This document shows positions 36,375-47,040 of a stretch of 60,059 nucleotides of DNA, one piece after another. The first letter of the stretch is position 1. Each line of letters begins with the position of its first letter. The stretch covers positions 1-60,059 of the forward strand of contig JAHFEK010000010.1 of the NCBI GenBank assembly GCA_023248495.1. Direction: 5' to 3'. The notes under the pieces are model-generated. The model made no database searches. It was not told where the DNA came from and saw nothing but the letters and a program-made list of their open reading frames with translations. The stretch is from Nitrospinales bacterium (lineage in GTDB: Bacteria; Nitrospinota_A; UBA7883; JACRGQ01). Both the position numbers and the translations under genes were made by a program.

Positions 36375-37031
36375 ATGAAAAAAATCAGGGTATTCGAATT
36401 GGCAAAGCTCAAAGACATTTCCATCAACCGCGCCGTTGAATTGTTGGCCCAAAAAGGGATCGCCAACGGCTCGGCCATCACCTTTGTGGACGCCGATATC
36501 CTGAACGATTTGCCGGACGCGCCCGCGAGGGAAAGCGCGGCCACGCCCGTTTCCCCGGCCGATCCGGTGACGGCGGAGGAGGCGCGCAACGCATCGGCGG
36601 CGCTTTCGCAACGCCTCTCGCGGCGGGAGTACGCACCCGATCCATCCGCCAGCCGCCGCGATGGAACCGTGGGGAACATGAACGCGTTGCTGGCGGTGGT
36701 ATTGAGCATCGTCACGCTGGCATTAACCGCCTTTGTTTTTTTGAGCGAACGTGACGACCGGGCCGAGCTGCGGCAGGTAGTGGCCGATGTCGCCGCCATC
36801 AAAACCAGCTCGGTCAAAGTGGAGGAAATCGTCGTTAACAACCGGGCGCAGATCATGGAAATGCGCGATCAGATCTCCGGCCTGGAAAAGCGGATATACG
36901 AATTCAAACGGAGTTCGCTGCTGGCCCAGATCAAAAGCCAGGGGGTGGTATTGCGCGCCCTCGCGGAGGGCCTGAAGGATCCACTGAAAGGGAAGGCGTT
37001 GACCCTTTCCACCGACCTCGCGAAGTTTTGA
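36375..37031 (+). CDS. IF2N-like domain fused to a membrane helix and coiled coil
   Basis: A 218-residue protein. Residues 1-50 (MKKIRVFELAKLKDIS ... AVELLAQKGI) resemble the N-terminal helical subdomain of translation factor IF-2 (opening MxKIRVYELAK, then a helix pair and a G-I). A disordered linker follows, then a membrane helix at about 104-123 and a coiled coil at about 125-195. The N-terminal domain would be cytoplasmic and the coiled coil periplasmic. I know no named family with this order. It is 85 bp upstream of ychF, whose product binds ribosomes. Confidence 0.7.
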   Translation: MKKIRVFELAKLKDISINRAVELLAQKGIANGSAITFVDADILNDLPDAPARESAATPVSPADPVTAEEARNASAALSQRLSRREYAPDPSASRRDGTVGNMNALLAVVLSIVTLALTAFVFLSERDDRAELRQVVADVAAIKTSSVKVEEIVVNNRAQIMEMRDQISGLEKRIYEFKRSSLLAQIKSQGVVLRALAEGLKDPLKGKALTLSTDLAKF

Positions 37032-37116
37032 TCCTTCCCGCCCCGTTTTCCCCAAAAGCTGTTACAATACCGCTTCTTTAAAAACATGTTTTGAACCGTT
37101 CAGCTAAAGGATTGCC

Positions 37117-38196
37117 ATGGGATTTAATTGCGGAATTATCGGGCTTCCCAACGTGGGAAAGTCCACCCTGTTTAACGCCATCACTTCGGCCGGCGCGGCC
37201 GCCAGCAACTTCGCCTTCTGCACCGTCGATCCCAACGTGGGGCGTGTCGATGTGCCGGACGAGCGGATAGAAAAACTAAGCGAGTTCGTCAAGCCGGAGC
37301 GCGTGGTGCCCACGCAGATGGAGTTCGTCGATATCGCCGGCCTCGTGGCGGGAGCCAGCAAGGGGGAAGGGCTGGGCAACCGCTTTCTCAGCCACATCCG
37401 CAACGTGGATGCCATCGCCCATGTGGTGCGCTGCTTCGCCTCGGGTGACATCATGCACGTGATCGGCGCGGTCGATCCGATACGCGATATTGAAGTGATA
37501 GAAAGCGAATTGATGCTGGCCGACCTGGAAGGGGTGGAAAAGAAAATCCTCTCCCTGCGCAAGACCGCCAAAGCCGGAAAGAAGGAAGACGCCGAATTTT
37601 TGGCGAAGCTGGAGCCGATAGCCGATGGGCTGCAACGCGGGATCATGGCGTCGGAGACGGGCGGATTCGCGATACGGCAGGAGATGCCGCTGCTCACCGC
37701 CAAGCCGCTCATGTTCGTGGCGAATATCGGCGAGCCATCCGAAGAGGACGGCCCGCTGGTGCAAAAGGTGCGCGAATACGCGCAAAAGCGCGGGGCCGGA
37801 TTCCTCACCATCTGCGCGCAGGTGGAGGCGGAGATAGCCGAATTGCCTCCGGCGGAACGCGCGGCCTACCGCGCCGAACTGGGGCTGAAATCCAGCAGCC
37901 TCGATAACATGATCCGCGAAGGGTACAAGCTGCTCAACCTCATCACCTACTTCACCGCCGGGGTGAAAGAGGTGCGCGCCTGGACCGTGCATCAAGGGGC
38001 CAAGGCGCCCGAGGCCGCCGGGGTAATACATACCGATTTCATCAAGCACTTTATCCGTGCCGAAGTGATCGCGTACGCCGATTACGTTGCCTGCGGCGGC
38101 GAGGCCGGCGCGAAGGAAAAAGGAAAGATGCGCGTGGAAGGAAAAGAGTACGTGGTCTGCGACGGCGACGTGATTTACTTCCGCGTCAGCGCCTAA
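37117..38196 (+). CDS. ychF: Ribosome-binding ATPase YchF (Obg-like)
   Basis: A 359-residue Obg-family P-loop protein that hydrolyses ATP rather than GTP and binds 70S ribosomes. Motifs are GLPNVGKSTLFNAIT, FCTVDPNVGRV, DIAGLVAGASKGEGLGN and the C-terminal TGS domain (RAWTVHQGAKAPEAAGVIHTDF is its start). The NKxD-equivalent NIGE region also fits. A TACAAT hexamer lies about 45 bases upstream. Confidence 0.97.
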   Translation: MGFNCGIIGLPNVGKSTLFNAITSAGAAASNFAFCTVDPNVGRVDVPDERIEKLSEFVKPERVVPTQMEFVDIAGLVAGASKGEGLGNRFLSHIRNVDAIAHVVRCFASGDIMHVIGAVDPIRDIEVIESELMLADLEGVEKKILSLRKTAKAGKKEDAEFLAKLEPIADGLQRGIMASETGGFAIRQEMPLLTAKPLMFVANIGEPSEEDGPLVQKVREYAQKRGAGFLTICAQVEAEIAELPPAERAAYRAELGLKSSSLDNMIREGYKLLNLITYFTAGVKEVRAWTVHQGAKAPEAAGVIHTDFIKHFIRAEVIAYADYVACGGEAGAKEKGKMRVEGKEYVVCDGDVIYFRVSA

Positions 38197-38250
38197 CGCG
38201 AATTTTTTGGCAGGTGCGTCATTGCCTCCCCTGCCTAATTCCGGATTCGG

Positions 38251-38290
38251 TAGGCACGGCAATCCTGCCGTGCAGCCCTACCGGGCCGAC
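38251..38290. repeat. Hairpin repeat, family B copy 2
   Basis: GCACGGCAATCCTGCCGTGC hairpin followed by a CCCTACCGGGC segment; shares modules with 21158-21214 and 56039-56102. Confidence 0.5.
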
Positions 38291-38363
38291 AGGTGTGTGC
38301 GCCGCGCGGGTTTCCGTCTGATATAATGAAATCTCTAAACGCGGTGAACGTTGGAGGCCGGTA

Positions 38364-38654
38364 ATGGGAAGAGACGATATTTTAGCCGTTTTGCGCGATT
38401 TCAAAAATAACTTTGCCGAGAAATACGGCATTGTCGAGCTTGGCGTCTTCGGTTCGGTGGCCCGCGATGAAGCGAGGGACGACAGCGATCTGGATATCTG
38501 CATAAAAACAAAAACCCCCGATGCCTATGCGATGGTGCACATCAAGGAGGAAATTGAAAACCGGGTGCATAAACATGTCGATATTGTCCGGGTCAGGGAA
38601 AAAATGAACCCCTACCTCAAAGAGCGGATAGAAAAAGAAGGGGTGTATGTTTGA
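38364..38654 (+). CDS. mntA: MntA-type nucleotidyltransferase antitoxin
   Basis: A 96-residue protein with the complete GSX10DXD site (GSVARDEARDDSDLD), matching MntA. In characterised systems it adds AMP units to the tyrosine of HepT's RX4HXY motif and silences it. GGAGG lies upstream of the ATG, and TATAAT (38332-38337) is a plausible -10. Overlaps hepT by 8 bp. Confidence 0.88.
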   Translation: MGRDDILAVLRDFKNNFAEKYGIVELGVFGSVARDEARDDSDLDICIKTKTPDAYAMVHIKEEIENRVHKHVDIVRVREKMNPYLKERIEKEGVYV

Positions 38655-39033
38655 CAGGGGCTTGGTTCTGTCCATTCTCACCCAGATAAGCGAGGCTCTG
38701 GAGAAAATACAAGCCCGCACGGTGTATGTAAATGACGCAAGCGATTTTACCGATACACCCGCGGGAATGGAAAAGCTGGATGGCGTTTGCATGTTGTTTG
38801 CCGCCGCCGGGGAAGCATTGAAGCAGGTGGACAAAATCACGTCGGGAAAGCTTTTTCCACAATACCCGGAAATTGACTGGAAGGGGGCTATGGGTTTTCG
38901 GGATATCATCGTTCACCACTACTTCGATATCGACGCCGATCAGGTGGCATGGCTATGCAAGGAAAAAGTGGGGCCGTTATCCGCCGCTATTAAACGCATG
39001 ATCGAGGATATGAAGAACAATCCCCCATCCTGA
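38647..39033 (+). CDS. hepT: HepT-like HEPN ribonuclease toxin (DUF86)
   Basis: A 128-residue HEPN protein. The catalytic motif RX4HXY is present as RDIIVHHY, with a long first helix and QVDKITSGKLFPQYPEIDWKG-type DUF86 features. Pairs with mntA as a type VII toxin-antitoxin system, the toxin being an RNase. The earlier HEPN pair at 28.4-29.1 kb belongs to a different subfamily with the reverse gene order. Confidence 0.88.
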   Translation: MFDRGLVLSILTQISEALEKIQARTVYVNDASDFTDTPAGMEKLDGVCMLFAAAGEALKQVDKITSGKLFPQYPEIDWKGAMGFRDIIVHHYFDIDADQVAWLCKEKVGPLSAAIKRMIEDMKNNPPS

Positions 39034-39549
39034 TTCCCCGCTCCACCCGTGGAATTTCCCGCTAAATGTTATATAGCAAGACCCTGCTTCTGCCTACAGG
39101 CCACTTCCGCTGCGGATTGAAAAATAGTTCCACAGCTACTTAAATGGGTGCCTGCCTAAAGAAAGCCGCCGGGGAAAAGATGGGCCGCCCGGCGGCATCC
39201 GGTTTTATCTATCGATACCGGTTATTTCTTTTTGGTGGTGGAGCCTTTCGGCTTTACCGCGCTTTTGGATCCGCATTTGCTTTTGCAGGCCATTCGTCAA
39301 ATCACCGCCTTCCCTTTTTATTTCGTATCAGTTTTAACGGCAGGCCGCGCGGGGCGGCCCGTAAGATATATTAAACCCATATCGCCAAAATGAAAATGCG
39401 GTTTTTGCGGATCAAAGCGGCATTGCGGCGGCGTTTTAAAATGAGCGGACAAAGAAAGAGATCGATTCGCTCCGCTCACGATGACATGGAGCGGGAATCG
39501 AAAAGGCCGCCGGTGTTAGAATCATAAAAACTTATAGGACGGATTAACA
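39034..39549. other. 516-bp intergenic region
   Basis: No long gene. It holds a possible 23-codon minus-strand gene (39222-39293), the palindromic run GCCGCC/GGGCGGC near 39160-39196, and a GATTCGCTCCGCTCACGATGAC fragment (about 39463-39484) resembling the ends of the family C repeats. TAGAAT at 39517-39522 may be the -10 of the EamA gene. Confidence 0.5.
39222..39293 (-). CDS. Possible 23-residue Lys/Cys-rich small protein
   Basis: An open frame of 23 residues: MACKSKCGSK, then a short Lys/Ser/Thr tail ending KKK. Two cysteines spaced CX3C and 8 lysines. A GGTGA site lies 8 bases before the ATG. Such a frame could arise by chance; there is no homology evidence. An overlapping 76-residue plus-strand frame looks spurious. 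Confidence 0.3.
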   Translation of the reverse strand: MACKSKCGSKSAVKPKGSTTKKK

Positions 39550-40629
39550 ATGAAGCAGGGCGGCACTACGGGGGGCATTGCATCCATCGCCGTTTCTCCG
39601 GTGATGGCCGCGCTGGGGGCCGCGCTCCTTTTCGGCGGGAGCACCCCATTCGCCAAACAGGTGGTTGGCGATGTGCCGCCGGTGCTCATGGCTGGTCTGC
39701 TCTTCCTTGGCAGCGGCGGCGGCCTGTTGATGGCGATGCTTATCCGCGACCGCGGCTGGCGCAACTTCGGCCTGCCGATGAAGCACTGGTTCTGGTACCT
39801 TCTCACCATCGGTGTTGGGGGCGTGCTCGCGCCGGTGCTGCTGATGGAGGGATTGGCCCGCACGGGGGCCGCGGCGGCTTCGCTGATGCTGAACACCGAA
39901 ACGGTGTTCACGGTGTTGTTGGCGTGGTTCGCTTTCAGGGAAAACGCGGGGCGGCGCGTGATGCTGGGCATGGCGTTGATCGTCACGGGGGGGATCGCCC
40001 TCGCCTGGCCCGCAGGCGGGGCTGGATGGGAGGGGATGGCGGGGGCGCTCGCCATCGCGGCCGCCTGCCTTTGCTGGGCCATTGACAATAACCTCACCAG
40101 AAAAGTTTCCGAGGCCGATGCAATGTTTGTGGCGTGCGGCAAGGGGGTGGCTGCGGGGACGATCAACGCCGCGTTGGCAGTGATGTCCGGAGCGGTGATC
40201 CCCGGCTGGCCCGTGATCGGATCGGCCATGCTGATCGGCTTTTTCGGTTACGGCATCAGCCTTGTGCTGTTCGTTGTGGCGTTGCGCGAACTGGGGACGG
40301 CGCGGACGGGAGCCTACTTCGCCACCGCTCCGTTCATCGGGGCGGTCTTGTCCATCATTGCGTTCGGCGATAGGGTATCCGGCGGGTTTTGGATGGCGAC
40401 GGCCCTGATGGGCGCGGGGGTGTGGCTCCATCTCACCGAACTTCACGACCACGAGCATCGCCACGCGCCGCTGGAGCACACGCATAGCCACCGCCACGAT
40501 TTGCATCATGCCCATCCGCACGGCCAGGATTGGGATGGCAACGAGCCGCATACGCACCCGCATGTCCACGGGGAGATCACCCATTCGCATTCCCATTTCC
40601 CGGACATCCATCACCGGCATCCGCATTGA
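39550..40629 (+). CDS. EamA/DMT-family transporter with histidine-rich tail
   Basis: A 359-residue inner-membrane protein with about ten helices in two EamA repeats (GAALLFGGSTPFAK; GALAIAAACLCWAIDNNLTR) and a cytoplasmic C-terminal tail of about 60 residues with more than 20 histidines, many in H-x-H and HSH runs. Family members export metabolites. The tail suggests metal binding, for example zinc, nickel or cobalt, either for transport or sensing; this is inference. Confidence 0.85.
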   Translation: MKQGGTTGGIASIAVSPVMAALGAALLFGGSTPFAKQVVGDVPPVLMAGLLFLGSGGGLLMAMLIRDRGWRNFGLPMKHWFWYLLTIGVGGVLAPVLLMEGLARTGAAAASLMLNTETVFTVLLAWFAFRENAGRRVMLGMALIVTGGIALAWPAGGAGWEGMAGALAIAAACLCWAIDNNLTRKVSEADAMFVACGKGVAAGTINAALAVMSGAVIPGWPVIGSAMLIGFFGYGISLVLFVVALRELGTARTGAYFATAPFIGAVLSIIAFGDRVSGGFWMATALMGAGVWLHLTELHDHEHRHAPLEHTHSHRHDLHHAHPHGQDWDGNEPHTHPHVHGEITHSHSHFPDIHHRHPH

Positions 40630-40659
40630 ACCGCCGATGTTTCAGTTTGAAATTGATGT

Positions 40660-42946
<2,287 letters not shown>

Positions 42947-43003
42947 TTACCTAATAACTCAAGGCTTTGATCGGAAATATGAGGATGAAACGCCGCAACG
43001 GCG

Positions 43004-43285
43004 CTATTTCTCGAGGCGGATAAGTTTGACGAACGGCAGGATGCGCTTGATGTCAGCAGGCGTAAGCTCCATGCCGCGGCGGTACAGATCGAGAGATTGC
43101 TCGTCCAGCACATGGTAGTGCCCGTTCCAGCAGTGATAGGTGAGCAGCGGCGTGCCGAGGCTGTCGATCAGGCGGTTGAACCAGACCGGACCGCCGCACA
43201 CATGGCAGTGGCCGAATATCTTGGCGTAGTCCGCGGCCAAGTCGGTCTTGGGGTCGATGCCATTATTCTTTTTGCCCATATTCAT
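43004..43285 (-). CDS. Small zinc-ribbon-like protein, unknown
   Basis: A 93-residue soluble protein with GHCHVCGGPVWF and, 21 residues later, YHCWNGHYHV, a CxxC + CxxxH pattern suggesting a zinc site. Not recognised as a named family. An AGGA site precedes ATG 43285, and a TACAAT hexamer lies 17 bases upstream. Transcribed away from trxB, with starts 131 bp apart. Confidence 0.65.
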   Translation of the reverse strand: MNMGKKNNGIDPKTDLAADYAKIFGHCHVCGGPVWFNRLIDSLGTPLLTYHCWNGHYHVLDEQSLDLYRRGMELTPADIKRILPFVKLIRLEK

Positions 43286-43415
43286 TTTGTCCTATTGGGT
43301 GCATTGTAACATCAGAGGCCGGATTTTCATCCAAAATATCGTTGGTAAAAAGGCAAAAGAGGGTAAAATTGGCTTGCTTGAAATAGCGCAACCGGAAACG
43401 TGGGAGAATGCTTTT

Positions 43416-44363
43416 ATGGAAACGTACGATCTCGTTATCGTCGGCGGCGGGCCGGGGGGGCTTTCCGCCGCCGTATACGCCATGCGCGCCCGCATGAAGA
43501 CCTTGCTGCTGGAGCGGGCAGGCCTGGGCGGCCAGATTGCCACCACCGACATAATTGAAAACTACCTCGGCTTTCCCTCGTTGTCGGGACCGGCGCTGGT
43601 GGCGGAATTTGAAAAACACGCGCAAGCGGTGGGCACCCCGGTGAAGTATGCGATGGCGCACAAAATAAATAAAGAAGGACACCTTTTTATCATCGATCTG
43701 GGGGATGAAAAAATCGCCGCCAAATCCGTGATTTTGAGTTCGGGCGCCGAGCCGAAAAAAATCGGCATTCCCGGCGAGACGGAATTCCTGGGGCGCGGTG
43801 TTTCCACCTGCGGCACCTGCGACGGCCCCTTCTACCGCAACCAGGATATCGCCATCCTCGGCGGCGGCGACACCGCCACAAAAGAGGCGATTTACCTCAG
43901 CAAAATTGCTCGGAAGGTGTATCTCGTGCACCGGCGCGGCGAGTTGCGCGCCGAAAAGGTGCTGCAGGAGCGGGCGTTGGCGCGCCCCAATGTGGAGTTT
44001 CTCTGGTTCCACCGCCCATTGGAGGTGCTGGGGGACAAATCGGGCGTCACCGGCCTGACCATCGAAAGCATCGATACCAAAGAAAAGAAGACGCTCGCCC
44101 TGATGGGGGTTTTTGTGTTCGTCGGCGTGGTTCCCAACACCGGTTTTGTGGATTGCGCGAAAGACGGCTCCGGCTTCATTACGGTGAATGAAAAACTGGA
44201 ATCCAGCATCCCCGGCCTCTTCGCGGTTGGGGATTGCCGCGTGACGCCGCTGCGGCAGGTGGCCGTGGCGGTGGGCGATGGCGCGATAGCCGCCACCATG
44301 GCGGAAGAACATGTTTCGGCAATGGAAGGCCGTCTATACGCCGGCAAAGCGGGGAAGGAATAG
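43416..44363 (+). CDS. trxB: Thioredoxin reductase
   Basis: A 315-residue FAD/NADPH enzyme of the low-molecular-weight type. The FAD site is IVGGGPGGLSAAVYA, the redox pair is STCGTCDGPF (CATCDG is more usual), the NADPH site is ILGGGDTATKEA and the C-terminal FAD site is GLFAVGDCR. The ATG at 43416 follows GGGAGAA. It precedes the adenylate cyclase gene by 11 bp. A general ferredoxin/flavodoxin reductase activity is a less likely alternative. Confidence 0.92.
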   Translation: METYDLVIVGGGPGGLSAAVYAMRARMKTLLLERAGLGGQIATTDIIENYLGFPSLSGPALVAEFEKHAQAVGTPVKYAMAHKINKEGHLFIIDLGDEKIAAKSVILSSGAEPKKIGIPGETEFLGRGVSTCGTCDGPFYRNQDIAILGGGDTATKEAIYLSKIARKVYLVHRRGELRAEKVLQERALARPNVEFLWFHRPLEVLGDKSGVTGLTIESIDTKEKKTLALMGVFVFVGVVPNTGFVDCAKDGSGFITVNEKLESSIPGLFAVGDCRVTPLRQVAVAVGDGAIAATMAEEHVSAMEGRLYAGKAGKE

Positions 44364-44374
44364 ATCCCGCCAGC

Positions 44375-46351
44375 ATGAATACCCCGATGAAGCCCGAGGC
44401 GGCCCAAAAAATCTTTTTGGAGTATAACCGCCGCCGATGCCAGATGGCGATTCAGTCCGCGCCCAAAAACGCGCCCATCGCCCTCAACTTCGTGCCGTTG
44501 CTGCTGCACTACAACAACCCCTCCATGCCCTGTTATTTGGAGGCGCCGGAAGGCGCGGGTGGAATCGACGCTTTCGACCTGACCGATGATATGCGTCAGG
44601 CGGCCGGAACGATTTTGAACGACTGGCGCGGCGTGGAAAAAGACCTCGCCTATTGGCGGCCCAAGAAAGTGCTTCTCGAATCGCTGATGCTCATGGGAAG
44701 CGTCGGCACAGCCGCGCAAAACGCCGCCTCGGACTACGATTATTGGGCGGTGGTCGATGAAACGCGGCTTACCCCTCCGGAGGCGGAATGGCTTCAACGC
44801 AAGCTGAGCGCGATAGAGGCATGGGCGGATGAAAAGTATGGTTTGGAACTCCACTTCTTTATTACCGACATCCACCGGGTGCGCGCCAACAATTTTGGCA
44901 GCGTGGACCAGGAGAGCGCCGGCAGCTCGCAGGCGCACCTCCTGAAAGAGGAATTTTACCGCACCTGCATCCACGTCGCGGGCAAGTACCCCGCGTGGTG
45001 GTTGACACCCCCCGGCGTGGATGATGCCACGTACGCCAAGACGTTGCAGGGGATGCAAGGGACATTTGGCGTGGATATGCGCAAGTACGTCGATCTGGGG
45101 AACGTATCGGATATCCCCGGCAGCGAGCTCTTCGGCGCGGCGCTTTGGCAGATCAACAAGGCGCTTTCCTCGCCGTTTAAATCGGTGTTGAAAATCGCGC
45201 TGCTGGAAACGCTTATCGACCCGGAAGGAACCACCGTCCTGCTGTGCGACGATCTCAAGCGCAACGTGCTGGCCCAAAGTGCCGTGGTGGAGGAACTGGA
45301 TCCCTACCTCCTCATGATGGACCGCCTGTTGGTATTCTACGGGCGTAAAAAGCGCCACGAAGTGGTTGATCTCCTTCGCAAATGTTTCTACAACAAGGTG
45401 AAGGTAAAAGTGACCGCGCAACTCAAGCGCAAGCCGAACATGGCATTCAAGGAAGAGGCGATGAGCCGCTACACCGAAAAATGGGGGTGGGATGACGCCC
45501 GCACCAACGAATTGAACAACTACGAAGAGTGGAACTTCGACCAGATGGTGAAGTTGGGAACCGAGTTGCACGCCTTTCTCCTTGACACCTACAAACGGGT
45601 GACCGACGAACTGAAAGGCCGCGAAGACGTAAAGGCCGGCATCTCGGACGAAGATCTGACGGTGTTGGGACGCAAGATTTTCTCATTCTACAAGCGCAAG
45701 CCGGGGAAGCTCGACCCGGTGAAAAAAGCGTCCGACGACGCGTTGCGGCAGGAATCGATCACCTTCATGCCGCAGGTGCAGATGGGAAAAAAGACGGTAT
45801 GGACCGTCTATCGCGGCAATGTTTCCACCGACGTGGCCCGCCGCGTTAATGTCGAATACACCGCCATCCGTAAAAGCGGCTCGCTTGCCGAGTTGGTTTG
45901 TTGGTTGGCCGTGAATCAAATCATCGATGCCGGCACGTTCCTGCACTTGATACCGAATCCGTTGCCGGTGCATCTCAAGACGATTCAGGAACTGTTAAAG
46001 GGGATCATTGAGTTCATGCCCCCGCGGGGCATTTCGTCTTTGGACAACCAAACGTTGCTGAAGACGGAAGTGATTACGGGGATGATGGTGATCGCGAATT
46101 TTGTGTCGCAGCCGTGGGTGAAGGACATGGAAGAGGTCGTGCTCTTCTATCGCAACAGCCACGGCGAGATATTTTGCGAACCGCTGGATGGCAAGGCGGG
46201 AACGGAGCGTTTGGCCGCGCTTGCCCGGAACATGACGCCCGGCGCCAGCGCGAACATCCACCATTACTTCCGGTTGTTCATTCCGCGCTCAGAGAATTCC
46301 GCAAAACTTGAAAAGACCCTCCGCTCCATTTTTACCACTCGCCTGGGCTAG
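44375..46351 (+). CDS. Class I adenylate cyclase
   Basis: A 658-residue protein of the enterobacterial CyaA family (class I). The nucleotidyltransferase site is G108-S109 followed by D120 and D122 (SDYDYW), with LHFFITDIHRVRAN and GSSQAHLLKEEFYRT in the order seen in E. coli CyaA; AGKYPAWWLTPPG also fits. It lacks the extra C-terminal glucose-regulatory length of E. coli CyaA (848 residues). It should make cAMP from ATP. No CRP homologue is in the window. It lies between trxB and a glycosyltransferase gene in one transcription unit. Confidence 0.88.
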   Translation: MNTPMKPEAAQKIFLEYNRRRCQMAIQSAPKNAPIALNFVPLLLHYNNPSMPCYLEAPEGAGGIDAFDLTDDMRQAAGTILNDWRGVEKDLAYWRPKKVLLESLMLMGSVGTAAQNAASDYDYWAVVDETRLTPPEAEWLQRKLSAIEAWADEKYGLELHFFITDIHRVRANNFGSVDQESAGSSQAHLLKEEFYRTCIHVAGKYPAWWLTPPGVDDATYAKTLQGMQGTFGVDMRKYVDLGNVSDIPGSELFGAALWQINKALSSPFKSVLKIALLETLIDPEGTTVLLCDDLKRNVLAQSAVVEELDPYLLMMDRLLVFYGRKKRHEVVDLLRKCFYNKVKVKVTAQLKRKPNMAFKEEAMSRYTEKWGWDDARTNELNNYEEWNFDQMVKLGTELHAFLLDTYKRVTDELKGREDVKAGISDEDLTVLGRKIFSFYKRKPGKLDPVKKASDDALRQESITFMPQVQMGKKTVWTVYRGNVSTDVARRVNVEYTAIRKSGSLAELVCWLAVNQIIDAGTFLHLIPNPLPVHLKTIQELLKGIIEFMPPRGISSLDNQTLLKTEVITGMMVIANFVSQPWVKDMEEVVLFYRNSHGEIFCEPLDGKAGTERLAALARNMTPGASANIHHYFRLFIPRSENSAKLEKTLRSIFTTRLG

Positions 46352-46362
46352 CGCCGAACCGG

Positions 46363-47040
46363 ATGAACCGGCGCATTTCGGTGGTTATCCCGGCCCTGGG
46401 CGAGGGCGAGCATCTGGCAAATCTCGTACAATCCCTGCAAACGGTTCCGGGGGTGGAGGTAATCGCCGCCGTCCCCGATAGCGACGGGGCAACCGCCGCC
46501 ATCGCCGCGAAAGGCGGGGCGCGCGTGGTTCGGGGCGCGGCGGGGCGCGGCCCGCAGCTTATCACCGGAGCGGCGGCGGCCACGGGGGACATTTTGCTTT
46601 TTTGCCACGCCGATACCATGTTGCCCGCCGGGTGGGATGCGGCGGTGCGCGCCGCCCTTGCCACGCCCGGGGCGATTGGCGGCGCGTTTCGGCTGCGGAT
46701 CGGGGCGGCGGGAGCGGCTTACCGCGTGATTGAAAAAATGGCGAACGTCCGGACGCGTTGGGCGCGGATGCCTTACGGGGATCAGGCGTTTTTCACCACG
46801 CGCGCCGTATATGACGCCATGGGCGGTTTTGCGCCGCTGCCGCTTATGGAAGACGTCGATTTCATCCGTCGGCTGAGGCGGCGCGGACGGCTGGCGTTGC
46901 TGGAAGGCGAAGCGGTATCCTCGGCCCGGCGGTGGGAGAGCGATGGGCCGCTTTACGGCACTCTGCGGAACTGGACGCTGATGGTGCTCTACCTGCTCGG
47001 CGTTTCGCCGGTTATTTTGGCGGATTTTTACCGGCGATAA
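46363..47040 (+). CDS. Family 2 glycosyltransferase (TIGR04283-like)
   Basis: A 225-residue GT-A enzyme: VVIPALGEGEHL at the nucleotide-sugar site, CHADTMLP in place of the usual DxD, GGAFRLRI, PYGDQAFF and MEDVDFIRRLRRRG. A C-terminal hydrophobic segment suggests membrane association. Acceptor unknown. Its 3' end overlaps the convergent tlpA-like gene by 29 bp. Confidence 0.85.
   Translation: MNRRISVVIPALGEGEHLANLVQSLQTVPGVEVIAAVPDSDGATAAIAAKGGARVVRGAAGRGPQLITGAAAATGDILLFCHADTMLPAGWDAAVRAALATPGAIGGAFRLRIGAAGAAYRVIEKMANVRTRWARMPYGDQAFFTTRAVYDAMGGFAPLPLMEDVDFIRRLRRRGRLALLEGEAVSSARRWESDGPLYGTLRNWTLMVLYLLGVSPVILADFYRR

Noticed and set aside
39144-39374. 76-codon plus-strand frame in the 39-kb gap
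   Set aside because: No ribosome-binding site, no domain, and composition unlike neighbouring genes.
43892-45571. 559-codon frame opposite trxB and the adenylate cyclase
   Set aside because: Spans two well-supported genes on the other strand; no recognisable domain.
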